Source of the DNA: Alphaproteobacteria bacterium
GTDB taxonomy: Bacteria > Pseudomonadota > Alphaproteobacteria > Micropepsales > Micropepsaceae
Assembly: GCA_018970685.1 (NCBI GenBank)
Contig: JAGWVX010000001.1
Span: forward strand, 1 to 63,074
Direction of reading: 5' to 3'
Length of the DNA stretch: 63,074 bases
In this document: one piece after another, positions 8,667 through 17,031 of the stretch
Layout of the letters: the number at the start of each line of letters is the position of its first letter
Numbering within the stretch: the first letter of the stretch is position 1
Position numbers and translations under genes: made by a program
The notes under the pieces: generated by a model
Databases searched by the model: none
The model's input: the letters and a program-made list of their open reading frames with translations, nothing else
Told to the model about the DNA's origin: nothing

Positions 8667-8840
8667 GCAATTCCCCGCATGCGGGGTGGGCGGCGTCTTT
8701 GACCGGAGAGGCCCGCCGTCAGAGGCGGGGTGCACCGTCAGGGCGGAGCGAAGCGCAGCACCCGGAGCGTAAGCGCAGGGTTGCGCCCCGCCGCGGCGGG
8801 CCTAAACGGGAGCGCCGCCCGCCCCGCGGAGGGGAATTGC
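8667..8840 (-). ncRNA. Candidate structured leader element upstream of ardC
   Basis: GCAATTCCCC at 8667-8676 pairs perfectly with GGGGAATTGC at 8831-8840. Inside, GGGCGGCG pairs with CGCCGCCC and GGCCCGCCG with CGGCGGGCC, in nested order, around a central part with repeated GGAGCG-AAGCGCA-like sequence. The whole 174 nt would fold into one long hairpin. It starts about 30 bp before ardC. RNA motifs before antirestriction, methylase, integrase and radC genes have been described (radC motif), and this may be a member. I cannot run a covariance search. Confidence 0.5.
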
Positions 8841-9002
8841 ATCAAAGAACGTCATCGCCGCGAGTAGCGGCAGCGTGCGAGCGCGATGGCCTTATGGATT
8901 GCGCAAAGGATCGAAGCCGAAGGCCGAGACGCCATAGGCGGCTCGGTTTACGAGAGCCCGGCGCGCGGGGCACTCCGCGCGTGCGCCCCGAAAACTACCG
9001 GT

Positions 9003-9635
9003 TCAGTTCAGACCTGGCTGTTGTCGTGCATCGCGCTCAAGTTGCCAGCCTTGATGCGTCAAGACCATCGTTTCGGTTCTTGAACCAGACGGTTGCGACA
9101 GCGCAGTCTTGAGAGCAGGAAAGGCCTCCAAGATTGTGGAATTATAGGCCCAAGGCACGATGTTCGCGAGTATGACGTCGTAGCGGACTTGGGACACCGT
9201 TCGCCCCATCACCTTGGCCGGCGTGCCGATGGAGATAACCTTGGTGACCTTCCGGTTGGCGAAGCAAAGGTCCGTCCCGCCCATAAAACTGTCGCGCCCT
9301 TTGTGAACAAATTTTCCTGCACGGGGCGCGATACGATAGCGAATCTGTTGTGCCACCGGCGTTGCGCTGGGAGCCTGCCCTTCCGCTGGCCTGACCGGGG
9401 CAACGACCAGAAGACCGATCTTCGTTAGGGCTTGCAATTGCGGCCGCATCGGTTCGAAGCCGTCGACATCGATCTCGGCTGGCAGGGTAAGCGCAAGCGA
9501 AATGCAGGCCGGGTGGCGGTCGTAATAAGCCTGGAGCGCAGCTTGGATATTCGCTGGGGACGCGGATTGGGACCGGCCACATGCGGCCAGCATGAGCGAC
9601 AGTAAGACGGAGAGCGCCACACGCTTGTCGATCAT
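9003..9635 (-). CDS. Putative lipoprotein of unknown function
   Basis: 210 residues. A lipoprotein signal peptide is clear: MIDKRVALSVLLSLMLAACGRS, with lipobox LAAC at 17-20. The mature part has no motif I recognise. It contains CISLALTLP and a CFANRKV cysteine, which might form a disulfide. The start at 9635 is set by the signal peptide; the frame remains open further upstream. It sits between the ardC operon and DUF2285 genes and may be cargo. Confidence 0.7.
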   Translation of the reverse strand: MIDKRVALSVLLSLMLAACGRSQSASPANIQAALQAYYDRHPACISLALTLPAEIDVDGFEPMRPQLQALTKIGLLVVAPVRPAEGQAPSATPVAQQIRYRIAPRAGKFVHKGRDSFMGGTDLCFANRKVTKVISIGTPAKVMGRTVSQVRYDVILANIVPWAYNSTILEAFPALKTALSQPSGSRTETMVLTHQGWQLERDARQQPGLN

Positions 9636-9691
9636 TGATATCACCACATTCTTCAAGGCAAGCTCTTCTCCGACGCCAAAACTCCGTTCTA

Positions 9692-10517
9692 TCATTTGAG
9701 CAATTGGCGGTAGCCGCCATGAACAAGTCTCTCGCCGAGCCGGATCCGCCGCTGCACCCGACAGCGCAGATAGCCAGAGCCTCCATTCCAGTCGGCATCG
9801 ACCGTGGCCATTCCAAACAAAATGACGGCGATGTCGCGATGCGTGACACCGGCCGCGTGGGCGTCCCACGCCCGTAGCGCCATCATCCAGCGGCGAGCGC
9901 GGCGGTCCGCCATCGCAAGCGCCCGCGGGATACGCCGCAAGCGCAGCAGGGCCAGCAAGCGGCGCAAGGTCAGGAGCTTGGCTTCCAAGGCAACGGTGCC
10001 GACGAGCTCATAGCGAAGGCGGACCGGGCCGTCGAGAACAGTGCCACGCGGTACATCCAGACGAAGCTGGCAGGTTTCGTCGCCGACGAGCAGATGCTCG
10101 CCGCCACCGTTGCGCTTCACGACAAGCAGCGGAGCGGTCAGACGCTTGATATCGAAGGCATCGGGATCGTCCGACCTTGTGGGAGTCGCGTCGACGGTGA
10201 GAACGGATGGATCCGCATCAGCGCGCCACATCAGAAGGCTCCGACCCGGCGAAAATGGCGGCCCGGGCGCGAAAGTGGATACCCCACAATGCGAGGGCGC
10301 CCTCCTCCCCACGGGGCAAGGTCACAACGGAGATTATGGGTTCCGGCCGGAGAACGCGAAGCGTAACATTGGACCAACGAGACGCGTGTCCGATGAAGTC
10401 TTCATCGCGGAGCAAGCATTGCGCCGCCCAGGCGCGTCGATCCCAGAACAGCATGGATTGATAGGCGGCAGCGTCGCGCCAGTCGAACGGTGATTTCGGC
10501 TTGTCTGGTTCGGCCAT
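9692..10517 (-). pseudogene. Frameshifted DUF2285 (plus DUF6499-like) transcriptional-regulator-type gene
   Basis: Two frames together make one family member. The 5' part (10517 to about 10240) reads MAEPDKPKSPFDWRDAAAYQS...LALWGIHFRARAAIFAGSEPSDV, the usual N-terminal region. The 3' part (from about 10240 to 9692) reads LLMWRADADPSVLTVDAT...HLLVGDE...RRIRLGERLVHGGYRQLLK, the DUF2285 C terminus. At the junction, the expected DVWRADADP would need two extra bases, so a 2-bp deletion or +1 insertion, or a sequencing error, breaks the gene. A GGAGG Shine-Dalgarno precedes 10517. DUF2285 proteins are common regulators on alphaproteobacterial ICEs. Confidence 0.75.
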
Positions 10518-10746
10518 GCCGAGCCTCCCTCCAACACGCAAGGTGAGGTGTCGCATTTGCGGCGCTGCGGGACATTGCAACGCAACGCGGCCGGTTCGCT
10601 GGGGGAGCACGGGCCCATGCACCAATAGCCACTACAGCGCCGAGTACAACGATAGGTCGAACAGGCGGTTTGTTTCCGTCAGAAAGGACCGGCGTTTGTC
10701 ACGATTGGTCGAAAAAGCGAATGCGCCGCGGGCAGTACGTCCGCCT

Positions 10747-11067
10747 TCAATGCGAGTTTGCCCCAGGCCGTCTGGACCATCCCCCGGCCTGATCGAGAAG
10801 GCGGCGGTAGCCGTGGGCGGTCATCCAGCGGGCGCGATTGAGATGCGACTGCCAGCAGCTCTGCGTCCTCTCTGGCTCCTTCTCGGGGTCCCGGTGCAGC
10901 ACGATACGGGCGACCTCGCGCCAATCGGCCTCTTCGGATTCGGCATCAAGCAAGCGGAGATAGGTGACGAGATGCTCCTCATCATAAGGTGTCAGATCCT
11001 CCGACCACAGCACGCTGTCCGCAACATCGGGGTCTAGCTTGACGGCAAGTGGCCGTTCGTCGGTCAT
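10747..11067 (-). CDS. Small DUF2285-type protein
   Basis: 106 residues, MTDERPLAVKLDPDVADSVLWSEDLTPYDEEHLVTYLRLLDAE, ending with the DUF2285 signature PEREPERTQSCWQSHLNRARWMTAHGYRRLLDQ-like segment. The start at 11067 is preferred over 11109 because the upstream residues look random. It stands next to the frameshifted DUF2285 gene and the XRE gene, the usual three-gene regulatory cassette of these elements. Function is not established. Confidence 0.78.
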   Translation of the reverse strand: MTDERPLAVKLDPDVADSVLWSEDLTPYDEEHLVTYLRLLDAESEEADWREVARIVLHRDPEKEPERTQSCWQSHLNRARWMTAHGYRRLLDQAGGWSRRPGANSH

Positions 11068-11183
11068 CGTTGGATGTCTCCCTTCGGAGGGGCGTGGGCC
11101 GAACCACATCAGACTATCCTGTTCTGGGATAATCCGGAATCAGGATTATCGGAAAGACCGGCTTCCTCAAAGCGCCGGTCTTC

Positions 11184-11420
11184 ATGCCCAAATCGCTTCG
11201 TACGCCTCGACAGCAGCATTTGCAGCAACTTCTCATAAAACTGCGCCAGTCGAAGAGTCTCACCCAGAGCGAGGTCGCCCGCAAACTCGGCCGGCCACAA
11301 TCTTTCGTTGCAAAGTATGAAGGGGGCGAGCGCCGGCTTGACGTAATTGAATTCATCGAAGTTGCACGCGCTCTGGGTGCAGACCCGCGCGATGTGCTCG
11401 ACGATCTGCTCGGTAAGTAA
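11184..11420 (+). CDS. XRE-family helix-turn-helix regulator
   Basis: 78 residues consisting almost entirely of a Cro/CI-type HTH: LRQSKSLTQSEVARKLGRPQSFVAKYEGGERRLDVIEFIEVARALG. Likely DNA-binding regulator of the element. It is divergent from the DUF2285 gene (intergenic 11068-11183), so shared control is plausible. It is the last gene that clearly belongs to the mobile element on this side. Confidence 0.85.
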   Translation: MPKSLRTPRQQHLQQLLIKLRQSKSLTQSEVARKLGRPQSFVAKYEGGERRLDVIEFIEVARALGADPRDVLDDLLGK

Positions 11421-11516
11421 GTGTCTTGAACCTAGCCGACCGAGCAAGCAATGACATCAAAGACAACTGACGCTTGTGCGCGTCAAAAGATGTTGCCGGT
11501 CGCAGAACGCGGACTC

Positions 11517-12464
11517 TCACCAAGAAGCTAAAGGCCGAGGTCCGACATTTGGAGGAATAGCTATGTTTTTCTGGCCGAATTCGCGCCGATACTTCGCCGG
11601 CGTTGTCCCGGCTCGTTTGCGGAAATTGAAGGTCATATGGCTTTGGTTCGAAAAGCCGGCACGTAGAGCGACTTCAGCAAGCGATAGGTCGCAAGCAACG
11701 AGCAATTCCTTCGCACGCTGAACCCGCCTGTTGATAACGTATCGGTGAGGCGGCAGGCCCGTGCTGGTCTTGAACGCCTGTCCAAAATGATGCGGGCTTA
11801 AACCTGCCAGCGCGGCCAGTTCTCCAAGACCTATGTCCTCGCCAATCCGGCCTTCGATGTAATTCCTGATCCGGCGAAGTTGGACGGACGAGAGCCCGCC
11901 CTTCATCAATGGGAGGTGGTCCGATTTCATTCCATAAGATCGGAACAGATGAATGATAAGCGCGGTCGCGAGGCTCTCGGCATAGAGTCGCCCGGCAGTT
12001 CCTCCATTGGAGATTTCCAGATTGCCGAGAGCGGCGATTTTCTGAATTACGGGATCGTTGACCCCGACTGCAACGCGCACGGGATCGGCTTCCCGGCCAA
12101 ACGCCTCGGAGACTGTTCGGTTTATGAGACGATCATCAAGCGCAATGACAAGTGCGTTGGCCGTCGCATTCCAGCGATGGAAAACTGGAAGATCCGGGCG
12201 ATTAATGTTGGCGTCGCCAGGACGGATTTGCTGTTGTCGCAGGCGATCGCGATCTGCATCACGCCATTGCATTTCGAAGGCGGGTCGGCTGTGGACGGCA
12301 ACTATCGTCTGTTTAGATCCTAGAGTAGTTCCAGGATTCGGCGGGAATATAGATCGCGCAAAGGTGACGCCGCCCAGCGGAAGACGCGCGGCATAGGTCA
12401 CGTGCGGGCTCGGCGTTCCGACAGTATAATCTACTAAAGCGCTGCGATTCTCGCTCAACGGCAT
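11517..12464 (-). CDS. AraC-family transcriptional regulator
   Basis: 315 residues. The C-terminal AraC/XylS double HTH (about 205-305) is clear: RIRNYIEGRIGEDIGLGELAALAGLSPHHFGQAFKTSTGLPPHRYVINRRVQRAKELL and LAEVALRAGFSNQSHMTFNFRKRAGTTPAKYR. The N-terminal 200 residues form a sensor domain of unknown ligand. It is monocistronic by position; its likely target, the gene once at 12.6 kb, is now a remnant. Confidence 0.88.
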   Translation of the reverse strand: MPLSENRSALVDYTVGTPSPHVTYAARLPLGGVTFARSIFPPNPGTTLGSKQTIVAVHSRPAFEMQWRDADRDRLRQQQIRPGDANINRPDLPVFHRWNATANALVIALDDRLINRTVSEAFGREADPVRVAVGVNDPVIQKIAALGNLEISNGGTAGRLYAESLATALIIHLFRSYGMKSDHLPLMKGGLSSVQLRRIRNYIEGRIGEDIGLGELAALAGLSPHHFGQAFKTSTGLPPHRYVINRRVQRAKELLVACDLSLAEVALRAGFSNQSHMTFNFRKRAGTTPAKYRREFGQKNIAIPPNVGPRPLASW

Positions 12465-12597
12465 ATTCCGCTTGCTCAGTTAGTTGCAACGCTCGGCTCG
12501 ACGGCTGGCTGCGTATTCTTTGTGACAGAGCGAGACACGTGAACTCCTAGATTTATTTCCCCGCGAAAGTAGCCCTATCATAGTACGAGTTCACCGT

Positions 12598-12731
12598 CAG
12601 GCAGGCGCCGCTCCCAACTGCCGGAGCAATCCGAGTGTGTCGATCTGCGCCCATACTTCTGCAATCTTTCCGTCTTCGAGACGGTAAATCGCGATAGCAC
12701 GTTCCGTGCCGCAAGCAGGCAAAGTAGCTGA
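12598..12731 (-). pseudogene. C-terminal remnant of a SnoaL/NTF2-like (ester cyclase) protein
   Basis: Read on the minus strand, the frame gives GTERAIAIYRLEDGKIAEVWAQ followed by IDTLGLLRQLGAAPA and a stop. This is the typical C terminus of SnoaL-like polyketide-cyclase family proteins. No start codon or N-terminal part is present upstream, where DNA instead holds the TCTTTG palindrome and the DUF2934 promoter region. I read it as a decayed fragment left by a rearrangement. Confidence 0.6.
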
Positions 12732-12745
12732 CGAGCACGGTCTCC

Positions 12746-12765
12746 TCTTTGTTCGTGCGCAAAGA
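12746..12765. promoter_or_regulatory. TCTTTG-N8-CAAAGA palindrome, site 1 (DUF2934 promoter)
   Basis: TCTTTG-TTCGTGCG-CAAAGA; on the other strand the core reads CGCACGAA. It is a member of the repeated 20-bp operator seen at 24425, 25137 and, weaker, 21285 and 27469. It lies about 100 bp upstream of the DUF2934 start at 12865. The TTG-N8-CAA geometry is that of Crp/Fnr-family sites. Confidence 0.65.
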
Positions 12766-12864
12766 CGCTTGGTTCACGCGTAACTATATTCTCGTCGTGG
12801 TGTCGGCGTACTGGTTGTCCGCCCTCTTGTGAGATGTGGAAACCAATTGCGTGTAAGCGGTGCC

Positions 12865-13197
12865 ATGGAGGGCGTCGTGCCGAATACCGATCGCTTCAGG
12901 CTTCCTGAGGAATGTGTGCGTCTGCGGAGTTGCTTAATTTGGGAACGCGAAGGTCGTCATGACGGCCACGATGCCCAATACTGGATGCGCGCAGAAGCAG
13001 AGCTCAATGCGGAATGTTGGGCTGCGCTACAGGGCCGAACAATGCGGTATGTTCTACCGCATATTTTGATCTCGGTGCCGCCGAACAAAATCACGTCCAC
13101 AGAGGCCCGCTCTGCGCGGTTCCCCGCTTTCACTGAGACCGGAGGGGTGACACTGGCTGTCAGGGAGCAACAGGCAGCCGCCCAGACAAGCATTTGA
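12865..13197 (+). CDS. DUF2934 domain protein (copy 1)
   Basis: 110 residues. RLRSCLIWEREGRHDGHDAQYWMRAEAELNAEC is the DUF2934 motif (helical, function unknown). The next segment, ALQGRTMRYVLPHILISVP, closely matches copy 2 at 24021-24347. The start at 12865 (MEGVV) is chosen because both copies begin GAME in the same relative place; the frame opens at 12829. Both copies lie behind the same palindrome, so they are probably co-regulated. Families with DUF2934 are common in Rhizobiales and relatives. Confidence 0.75.
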   Translation: MEGVVPNTDRFRLPEECVRLRSCLIWEREGRHDGHDAQYWMRAEAELNAECWAALQGRTMRYVLPHILISVPPNKITSTEARSARFPAFTETGGVTLAVREQQAAAQTSI

Positions 13198-13303
13198 AAG
13201 AAACATTCTTTGCAGGCTCTTGACCAGCGCATCGGTAAACGTTGTTGCCGAAGCGCAAAACAGCCGTTATCGCGGAGACAATCACTCGACGAGGACAATA
13301 ATC

Positions 13304-14341
13304 ATGAAAGCGCTTGTGTATCAGGGTCCGGGAAAGAAAGCACTCGAGAACCGGCCGACGCCCGAAATCGCCCAGGCAACCGACGCGATCGTCAGGGTTG
13401 TTAAAAATACGATCTGCGGAACCGATCTTCACATCCTCAAGGGAGACGTGCCGGCCTGCGCGCCTGGACGCATTCTCGGGCATGAGGGCGTCGGCATCGT
13501 TGAGAAAGTGGGTGCCGGCGTCACCGCGTTCCATCCAGGCGATCATGTGATCGTGTCGTGCATATCCTCGTGCGGCAAATGCGATTACTGCCGTCGAGGC
13601 ATGTACTCCCATTGCGTCAACGGCGGCTGGATTCTGGGCAACGTGATCGACGGCACGCAAGCCGAGTTCGTGCGAATTCCGTTTGCGGACACCAGCCTCT
13701 ATCACATTCCGGCCGGAGCCAACGAAGAAGCGCTGGTGATGTTGAGCGACATCCTGCCTACAGGCTTCGAATGCGGCGTACTCAACGGCAGGATCGAGCC
13801 TGGATCAGTTGTTGCCATCGTGGGTGCCGGTCCAGTTGGGCTCGCAGCGCTGCTGACGGCCCAGTTTTATTCGCCGGCCGAGATCATCATGATCGATCTT
13901 GACGAAAACCGCTTGGACGTCTCGAAGCAGTTTGGTGCAACGGTGACGATCGCGAATAACGACGGCAAGGCTGTCGAGAAGGTCATGGCCCTGACCGGCG
14001 GGCGTGGCGTCGACACCGCCATCGAGGCGGTAGGCGTGCCGGCGAGCTTCATCACATGCGAGGCCATCGTGACCCCCGGTGGGGTGATCGCCAACGTCGG
14101 CGTGCATGGCGCCAAGGTCGACTTGCACCTTGAACGCTTGTGGGACCGCAATATCGCAATCACCACTCGCTTGGTGGATACAGTCAGCACGCCGATGCTG
14201 CTCAAGACTGTGCAGTCACACAAGCTGGACCCCGCTCGTCTGATCACGCATCGCTTCCGGCTCGAAAACATCCTGGATGCCTACGAGACGTTCAGTCACG
14301 CGGCAAGCACCAATGCCCTCAAGGTGATTATCGAAGCGTGA
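13304..14341 (+). CDS. Zinc-dependent alcohol dehydrogenase
   Basis: 345 residues of the medium-chain dehydrogenase family. It has the catalytic zinc region ICGTDLHILKGD and GHEGVGIVEKVG, structural zinc cysteines CGKCDYCRRGMYSHC, and a Rossmann GAGPVGLAALLTAQ for NAD(P). The sequence ending ALKVIIEA is typical of the broad isopropanol/alcohol dehydrogenase-like subgroup. It would oxidise alcohols or reduce aldehydes, substrate unknown. A GAGGAC Shine-Dalgarno precedes 13304. It lies just before nsrR on the opposite strand; S-nitroso or formaldehyde metabolism is possible but not shown. Confidence 0.9.
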   Translation: MKALVYQGPGKKALENRPTPEIAQATDAIVRVVKNTICGTDLHILKGDVPACAPGRILGHEGVGIVEKVGAGVTAFHPGDHVIVSCISSCGKCDYCRRGMYSHCVNGGWILGNVIDGTQAEFVRIPFADTSLYHIPAGANEEALVMLSDILPTGFECGVLNGRIEPGSVVAIVGAGPVGLAALLTAQFYSPAEIIMIDLDENRLDVSKQFGATVTIANNDGKAVEKVMALTGGRGVDTAIEAVGVPASFITCEAIVTPGGVIANVGVHGAKVDLHLERLWDRNIAITTRLVDTVSTPMLLKTVQSHKLDPARLITHRFRLENILDAYETFSHAASTNALKVIIEA

Positions 14342-14385
14342 GCGACGGATACGGCGGGCAACCGTGGGTGCCGCCAGATCTATAT

Positions 14386-14856
14386 CTATGGCTGTGCGGA
14401 CGACAAAGGTGCGCGGTCACTCAACTCGATTCTGAGCTGCCGAGCGAGTGGGCGGCGTGGTCTCACAAGATCCTCGATCGTGAAACGATCGAGGACAGAC
14501 AGGAACGCGTTGGTGGCGTCGCGCAAAGCGCCCCGCAACACGCAGCTGTCTTCGATCCGGCAGAAGTGCCGTTCTCCCTGGAGGCAGCCCAGGACGCCCA
14601 ACTCCTCCTCCATATCGCGGACCACGGCACCGACATTGATTTGCGACGGCTTGCGTGCCAACCGGATTCCGCCGTTCTTGCCGCGGACGGTCTCGAGATA
14701 TCCCTTGCGTCCGAGTCCGTGGACGACTTTCATGACGTGGCCTTCCGAGATGTCGAAGTGCTTGACGATTTCTCCCACCGTCGAAAGCGCGTCGCCCTTG
14801 ATCCCGGCAAATATCAGGACGCGAAGGGCGTAGTCGGTATGCAGAGTTAGCCGCAT
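14386..14856 (-). CDS. nsrR: NsrR, nitric-oxide-sensing Rrf2-family repressor
   Basis: 156 residues. MRLTLHTDYALRVLIFAG and the winged HTH (VGEIVKHFDISEGHVMKVVHGLGRKGYLETVRGKNGGIRLAR) are diagnostic of NsrR. Three cysteines, Cys91, Cys99 and Cys105 in GCLQGERHFCRIEDSC, are the Fe-S cluster ligands that react with NO. The start at 14856 follows family length. It is divergent from nnrS with a 136-bp AT-rich intergenic region suited to autoregulation. It probably governs the NO genes in this window. Confidence 0.93.
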   Translation of the reverse strand: MRLTLHTDYALRVLIFAGIKGDALSTVGEIVKHFDISEGHVMKVVHGLGRKGYLETVRGKNGGIRLARKPSQINVGAVVRDMEEELGVLGCLQGERHFCRIEDSCVLRGALRDATNAFLSVLDRFTIEDLVRPRRPLARQLRIELSDRAPLSSAQP

Positions 14857-14992
14857 GGGATTTCCTTGCTGGTTGGACCGCGGGGGTGTCTTGCCGTACC
14901 GAAAGGTACATACTACGTATATGATATAAACGAAACATCCGGCATAGATGGTTGCAGAACCCTCATGCGGCCGGATGTCCGCGATCAGGCCC

Positions 14993-16201
14993 ATGACTGC
15001 AATTCCGCGTTATCGCCACCATGAAGGTCCGGTGCTCCTTTCGGCCGGTTTCCGGCCGTTCTTCCTCGCCGCCACGGTATGGGCCGCTGTTGCGGTCCCC
15101 ATTTGGCTCGTCGCCTATGCAACCGGCACAACGCCGCCAACCGCCCTGCCTCCCGTCATCTGGCACGCCCACGAGATGATCTACGGCTACGCCGCGGCCA
15201 GCGTGGCGGGGTTTCTCCTCACGGCCATCCCCAATTGGACCGGCCGGATGCCGTTGCAAGGCATGCCGTTGGCAACGCTGGTGGGCTTATGGTTTCTCGG
15301 ACGTATCGCCGTGCTTTTGTCTGCCGAAATCGGCGCAGTGGGCGCGGTGGTTGCGGACTTATCCTTTCCCGTAGTGTTTCTCGCCGTCGTCGCCCGAGAG
15401 ATTCTGGCCGGGCGCAATTGGCGCAACCTCCCGATGCTGGGCGCACTCTTGCTGCTTCTGACCGGCAATCTTCTGGTCCACCTAGATACGCTCGGCGTCA
15501 CCAGCACGGCCGAGCTCGGTAATCGGATTGGCATCGGGACGCTGTTGGTACTGATCGGCCTTGTGGGTGGACGCATTGTTCCGAGCTTCACGCGCAATTG
15601 GCTGGCAAAAAACCGACCGGACGCCGCTCTCCCCGCACCGGCGGGAATGCTGGATCTTGTGGCGCTGATCGCAACGGGCCTCGGCATTGCCGTCTGGGTA
15701 TTCGCGCCTGACACAGCCCCCGCACCATACGCCGAGTTGATCGCCGGCGTTGCCGTGGCGCTACGCCTGACACGCTGGGGCGGACCGAGTACAGTGCGGG
15801 AACCTTTACTGTTCATCCTTCACGTCGGTTACGGCTGGCTGGCGGCGGGCCTGCTGCTTTTGGGGACTGATGGGTTGTTCTATTTCCTGCCTCAGACGAC
15901 GGTGCTGCATGCGCTGACCGTGGGTGCGATCGGTACCATGACACTGGCTGTGATGACTCGCGCGACCCTGGGTCATACCGGAAGACCCTTGTCGGCCGGA
16001 CCGGTCACTAAGGCGATCTATGTCTTGGTGACGGCCGCGGCGATCCTGCGGCTCGCAGCCCCACTCGCAGGCGCTGAGATGATGCTGGTGCTGTTCTTTG
16101 CCGGCGTTGCCTGGTGCGCGGCATTCGGCCTATTCGCGGTTGTCTATGGCAGAGCGCTGGCGCGTCCCAGAGTCAGCAACGGAGGAGGAACACCGATCTG
16201 A
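14993..16201 (+). CDS. nnrS: NnrS family membrane protein
   Basis: 402 residues with about 12 hydrophobic segments. Typical NnrS motifs are present: LLSAGFRPFFLAA, IWHAHEMIYGYAAASVAGFLLTAIPNWTGR, GGRIVPSFTRNW, LHALTVGAIGTMTLAVMTRATLGHTGR. NnrS is a haem- and copper-containing inner-membrane protein that protects cells against NO and dinitrosyl-iron damage. The start at 14993 (MTAIPRYRHHEGP) is preferred to 14948 on family pattern. It is divergent from nsrR and likely NsrR-controlled. Confidence 0.92.
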   Translation: MTAIPRYRHHEGPVLLSAGFRPFFLAATVWAAVAVPIWLVAYATGTTPPTALPPVIWHAHEMIYGYAAASVAGFLLTAIPNWTGRMPLQGMPLATLVGLWFLGRIAVLLSAEIGAVGAVVADLSFPVVFLAVVAREILAGRNWRNLPMLGALLLLLTGNLLVHLDTLGVTSTAELGNRIGIGTLLVLIGLVGGRIVPSFTRNWLAKNRPDAALPAPAGMLDLVALIATGLGIAVWVFAPDTAPAPYAELIAGVAVALRLTRWGGPSTVREPLLFILHVGYGWLAAGLLLLGTDGLFYFLPQTTVLHALTVGAIGTMTLAVMTRATLGHTGRPLSAGPVTKAIYVLVTAAAILRLAAPLAGAEMMLVLFFAGVAWCAAFGLFAVVYGRALARPRVSNGGGTPI

Positions 16202-16234
16202 ACGGAGGGACGCGCCAGCTTGCTGCGCGATGGG

Positions 16235-16714
16235 TTACGCGGCTTGCTTGCGTCCGATGCGGACCTTCCAAACGTCCGGTCCGGATTCGACGTAGTCCCA
16301 ACTGAAACGCCCGGGATATTCGGCTTCGAACTGATAATAGAGCGGCTTGGGATCGTGGTCGTTGACGAGGAGGACTGCGTCGCCGGTCTCGAGCTTTCCG
16401 CAGGCTTCAAAGATCAACGCATGGCGCTGCGGCGGGGGCAGTGCGCGGACGTCGAGGTGCTGGGGTTCTGACATGAATGTCTCCTTCTTCTGGTTGAGAG
16501 GCCGAACGAGGTAGTGAAGTGCGCCATGCAGCCTGTCGGCTTCCTGCGTGCTGGCTTTGCGGACGACGGACCAGGCATCGGCGGCAATCCGGCAGGCAAG
16601 GTCGCCCTCGCCCCGATCGTGCAACGCCTTCAGCGCCAGGATCAGCAGACGGTTGAGGGAACGCAGACTGGCGGCCACCGCCTCAAGCTCCGCACGCATA
16701 TCTGTGTCGGTCAT
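16235..16714 (-). CDS. DUF2249 protein with N-terminal helical extension
   Basis: 159 residues. The last 79 (from an internal ATG at 16474, MSEPQHLDVRALPPPQRHALIF...YYQFEAEYPGRFSWDYVESGPDVWKVRIG) are a complete DUF2249 domain. The first 80 residues are mostly helical with no recognised domain. A strong AAGGAG stands 6 nt before the internal ATG, so a short DUF2249-only form may also be made. The outer ATG at 16714 overlaps the stop of the DUF59 gene (ATGA). Last gene of the five-gene NO-response operon. Biochemical role of DUF2249 is unknown. Confidence 0.85.
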   Translation of the reverse strand: MTDTDMRAELEAVAASLRSLNRLLILALKALHDRGEGDLACRIAADAWSVVRKASTQEADRLHGALHYLVRPLNQKKETFMSEPQHLDVRALPPPQRHALIFEACGKLETGDAVLLVNDHDPKPLYYQFEAEYPGRFSWDYVESGPDVWKVRIGRKQAA

Positions 16715-17031
16715 CGCCTTCTTCCAGGGGGTCCGGTTGCGGCGAAGCCAAAGTACGCCTTGGCTTCATCGCTCATCTTTTCGGGGCTCCACGGCGGGTC
16801 CCAAGTCATGGTGACTTCGGCCTTGTCCGCGATTGCGGCGGCGCACCGCTCGACGCCTTCGCGGATGAACTCCGTGGCGGGGCAGCCTTTGGTCGTCGTC
16901 GTGAGCAGGATGCGGACGAGGTCGCTATCGACATCAACGTCGTAGACGAGCCCAAGATCAACGATGTTATATCCGAGCTCAGGATCGATCACCTGCTTCA
17001 GAGCTTCTTTGATGTCGGTGGCGCTGGTCAT
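16711..17031 (-). CDS. Metal-sulfur cluster assembly factor (DUF59/MIP18 family)
   Basis: 106 residues, MTSATDIKEALKQVIDPELGYNIVDLGLVYDVDVD...MTLTTTKGCPATEF-type core here reading ILLTTTTKGCPATEFIREGVERC, then VTMTWDPPWSPEKMSDEAKAYFGF. This is the PaaD/SufT-like DUF59 fold, which helps load Fe-S clusters. A conserved Cys sits in KGCPATEF. It starts 4 bp inside the stop of the upstream DUF2249 gene. In an NsrR-linked operon it plausibly repairs or loads clusters damaged by NO. Confidence 0.9.
   Translation of the reverse strand: MTSATDIKEALKQVIDPELGYNIVDLGLVYDVDVDSDLVRILLTTTTKGCPATEFIREGVERCAAAIADKAEVTMTWDPPWSPEKMSDEAKAYFGFAATGPPGRRR

Noticed and set aside
14903-14930. NsrR site between nsrR and nnrS (TACATACTACGTATATGATATAA)
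   Set aside because: AT-rich and partly symmetric (ATAC/GTAT), but does not fit the 11-1-11 pattern well, so not listed as a site.
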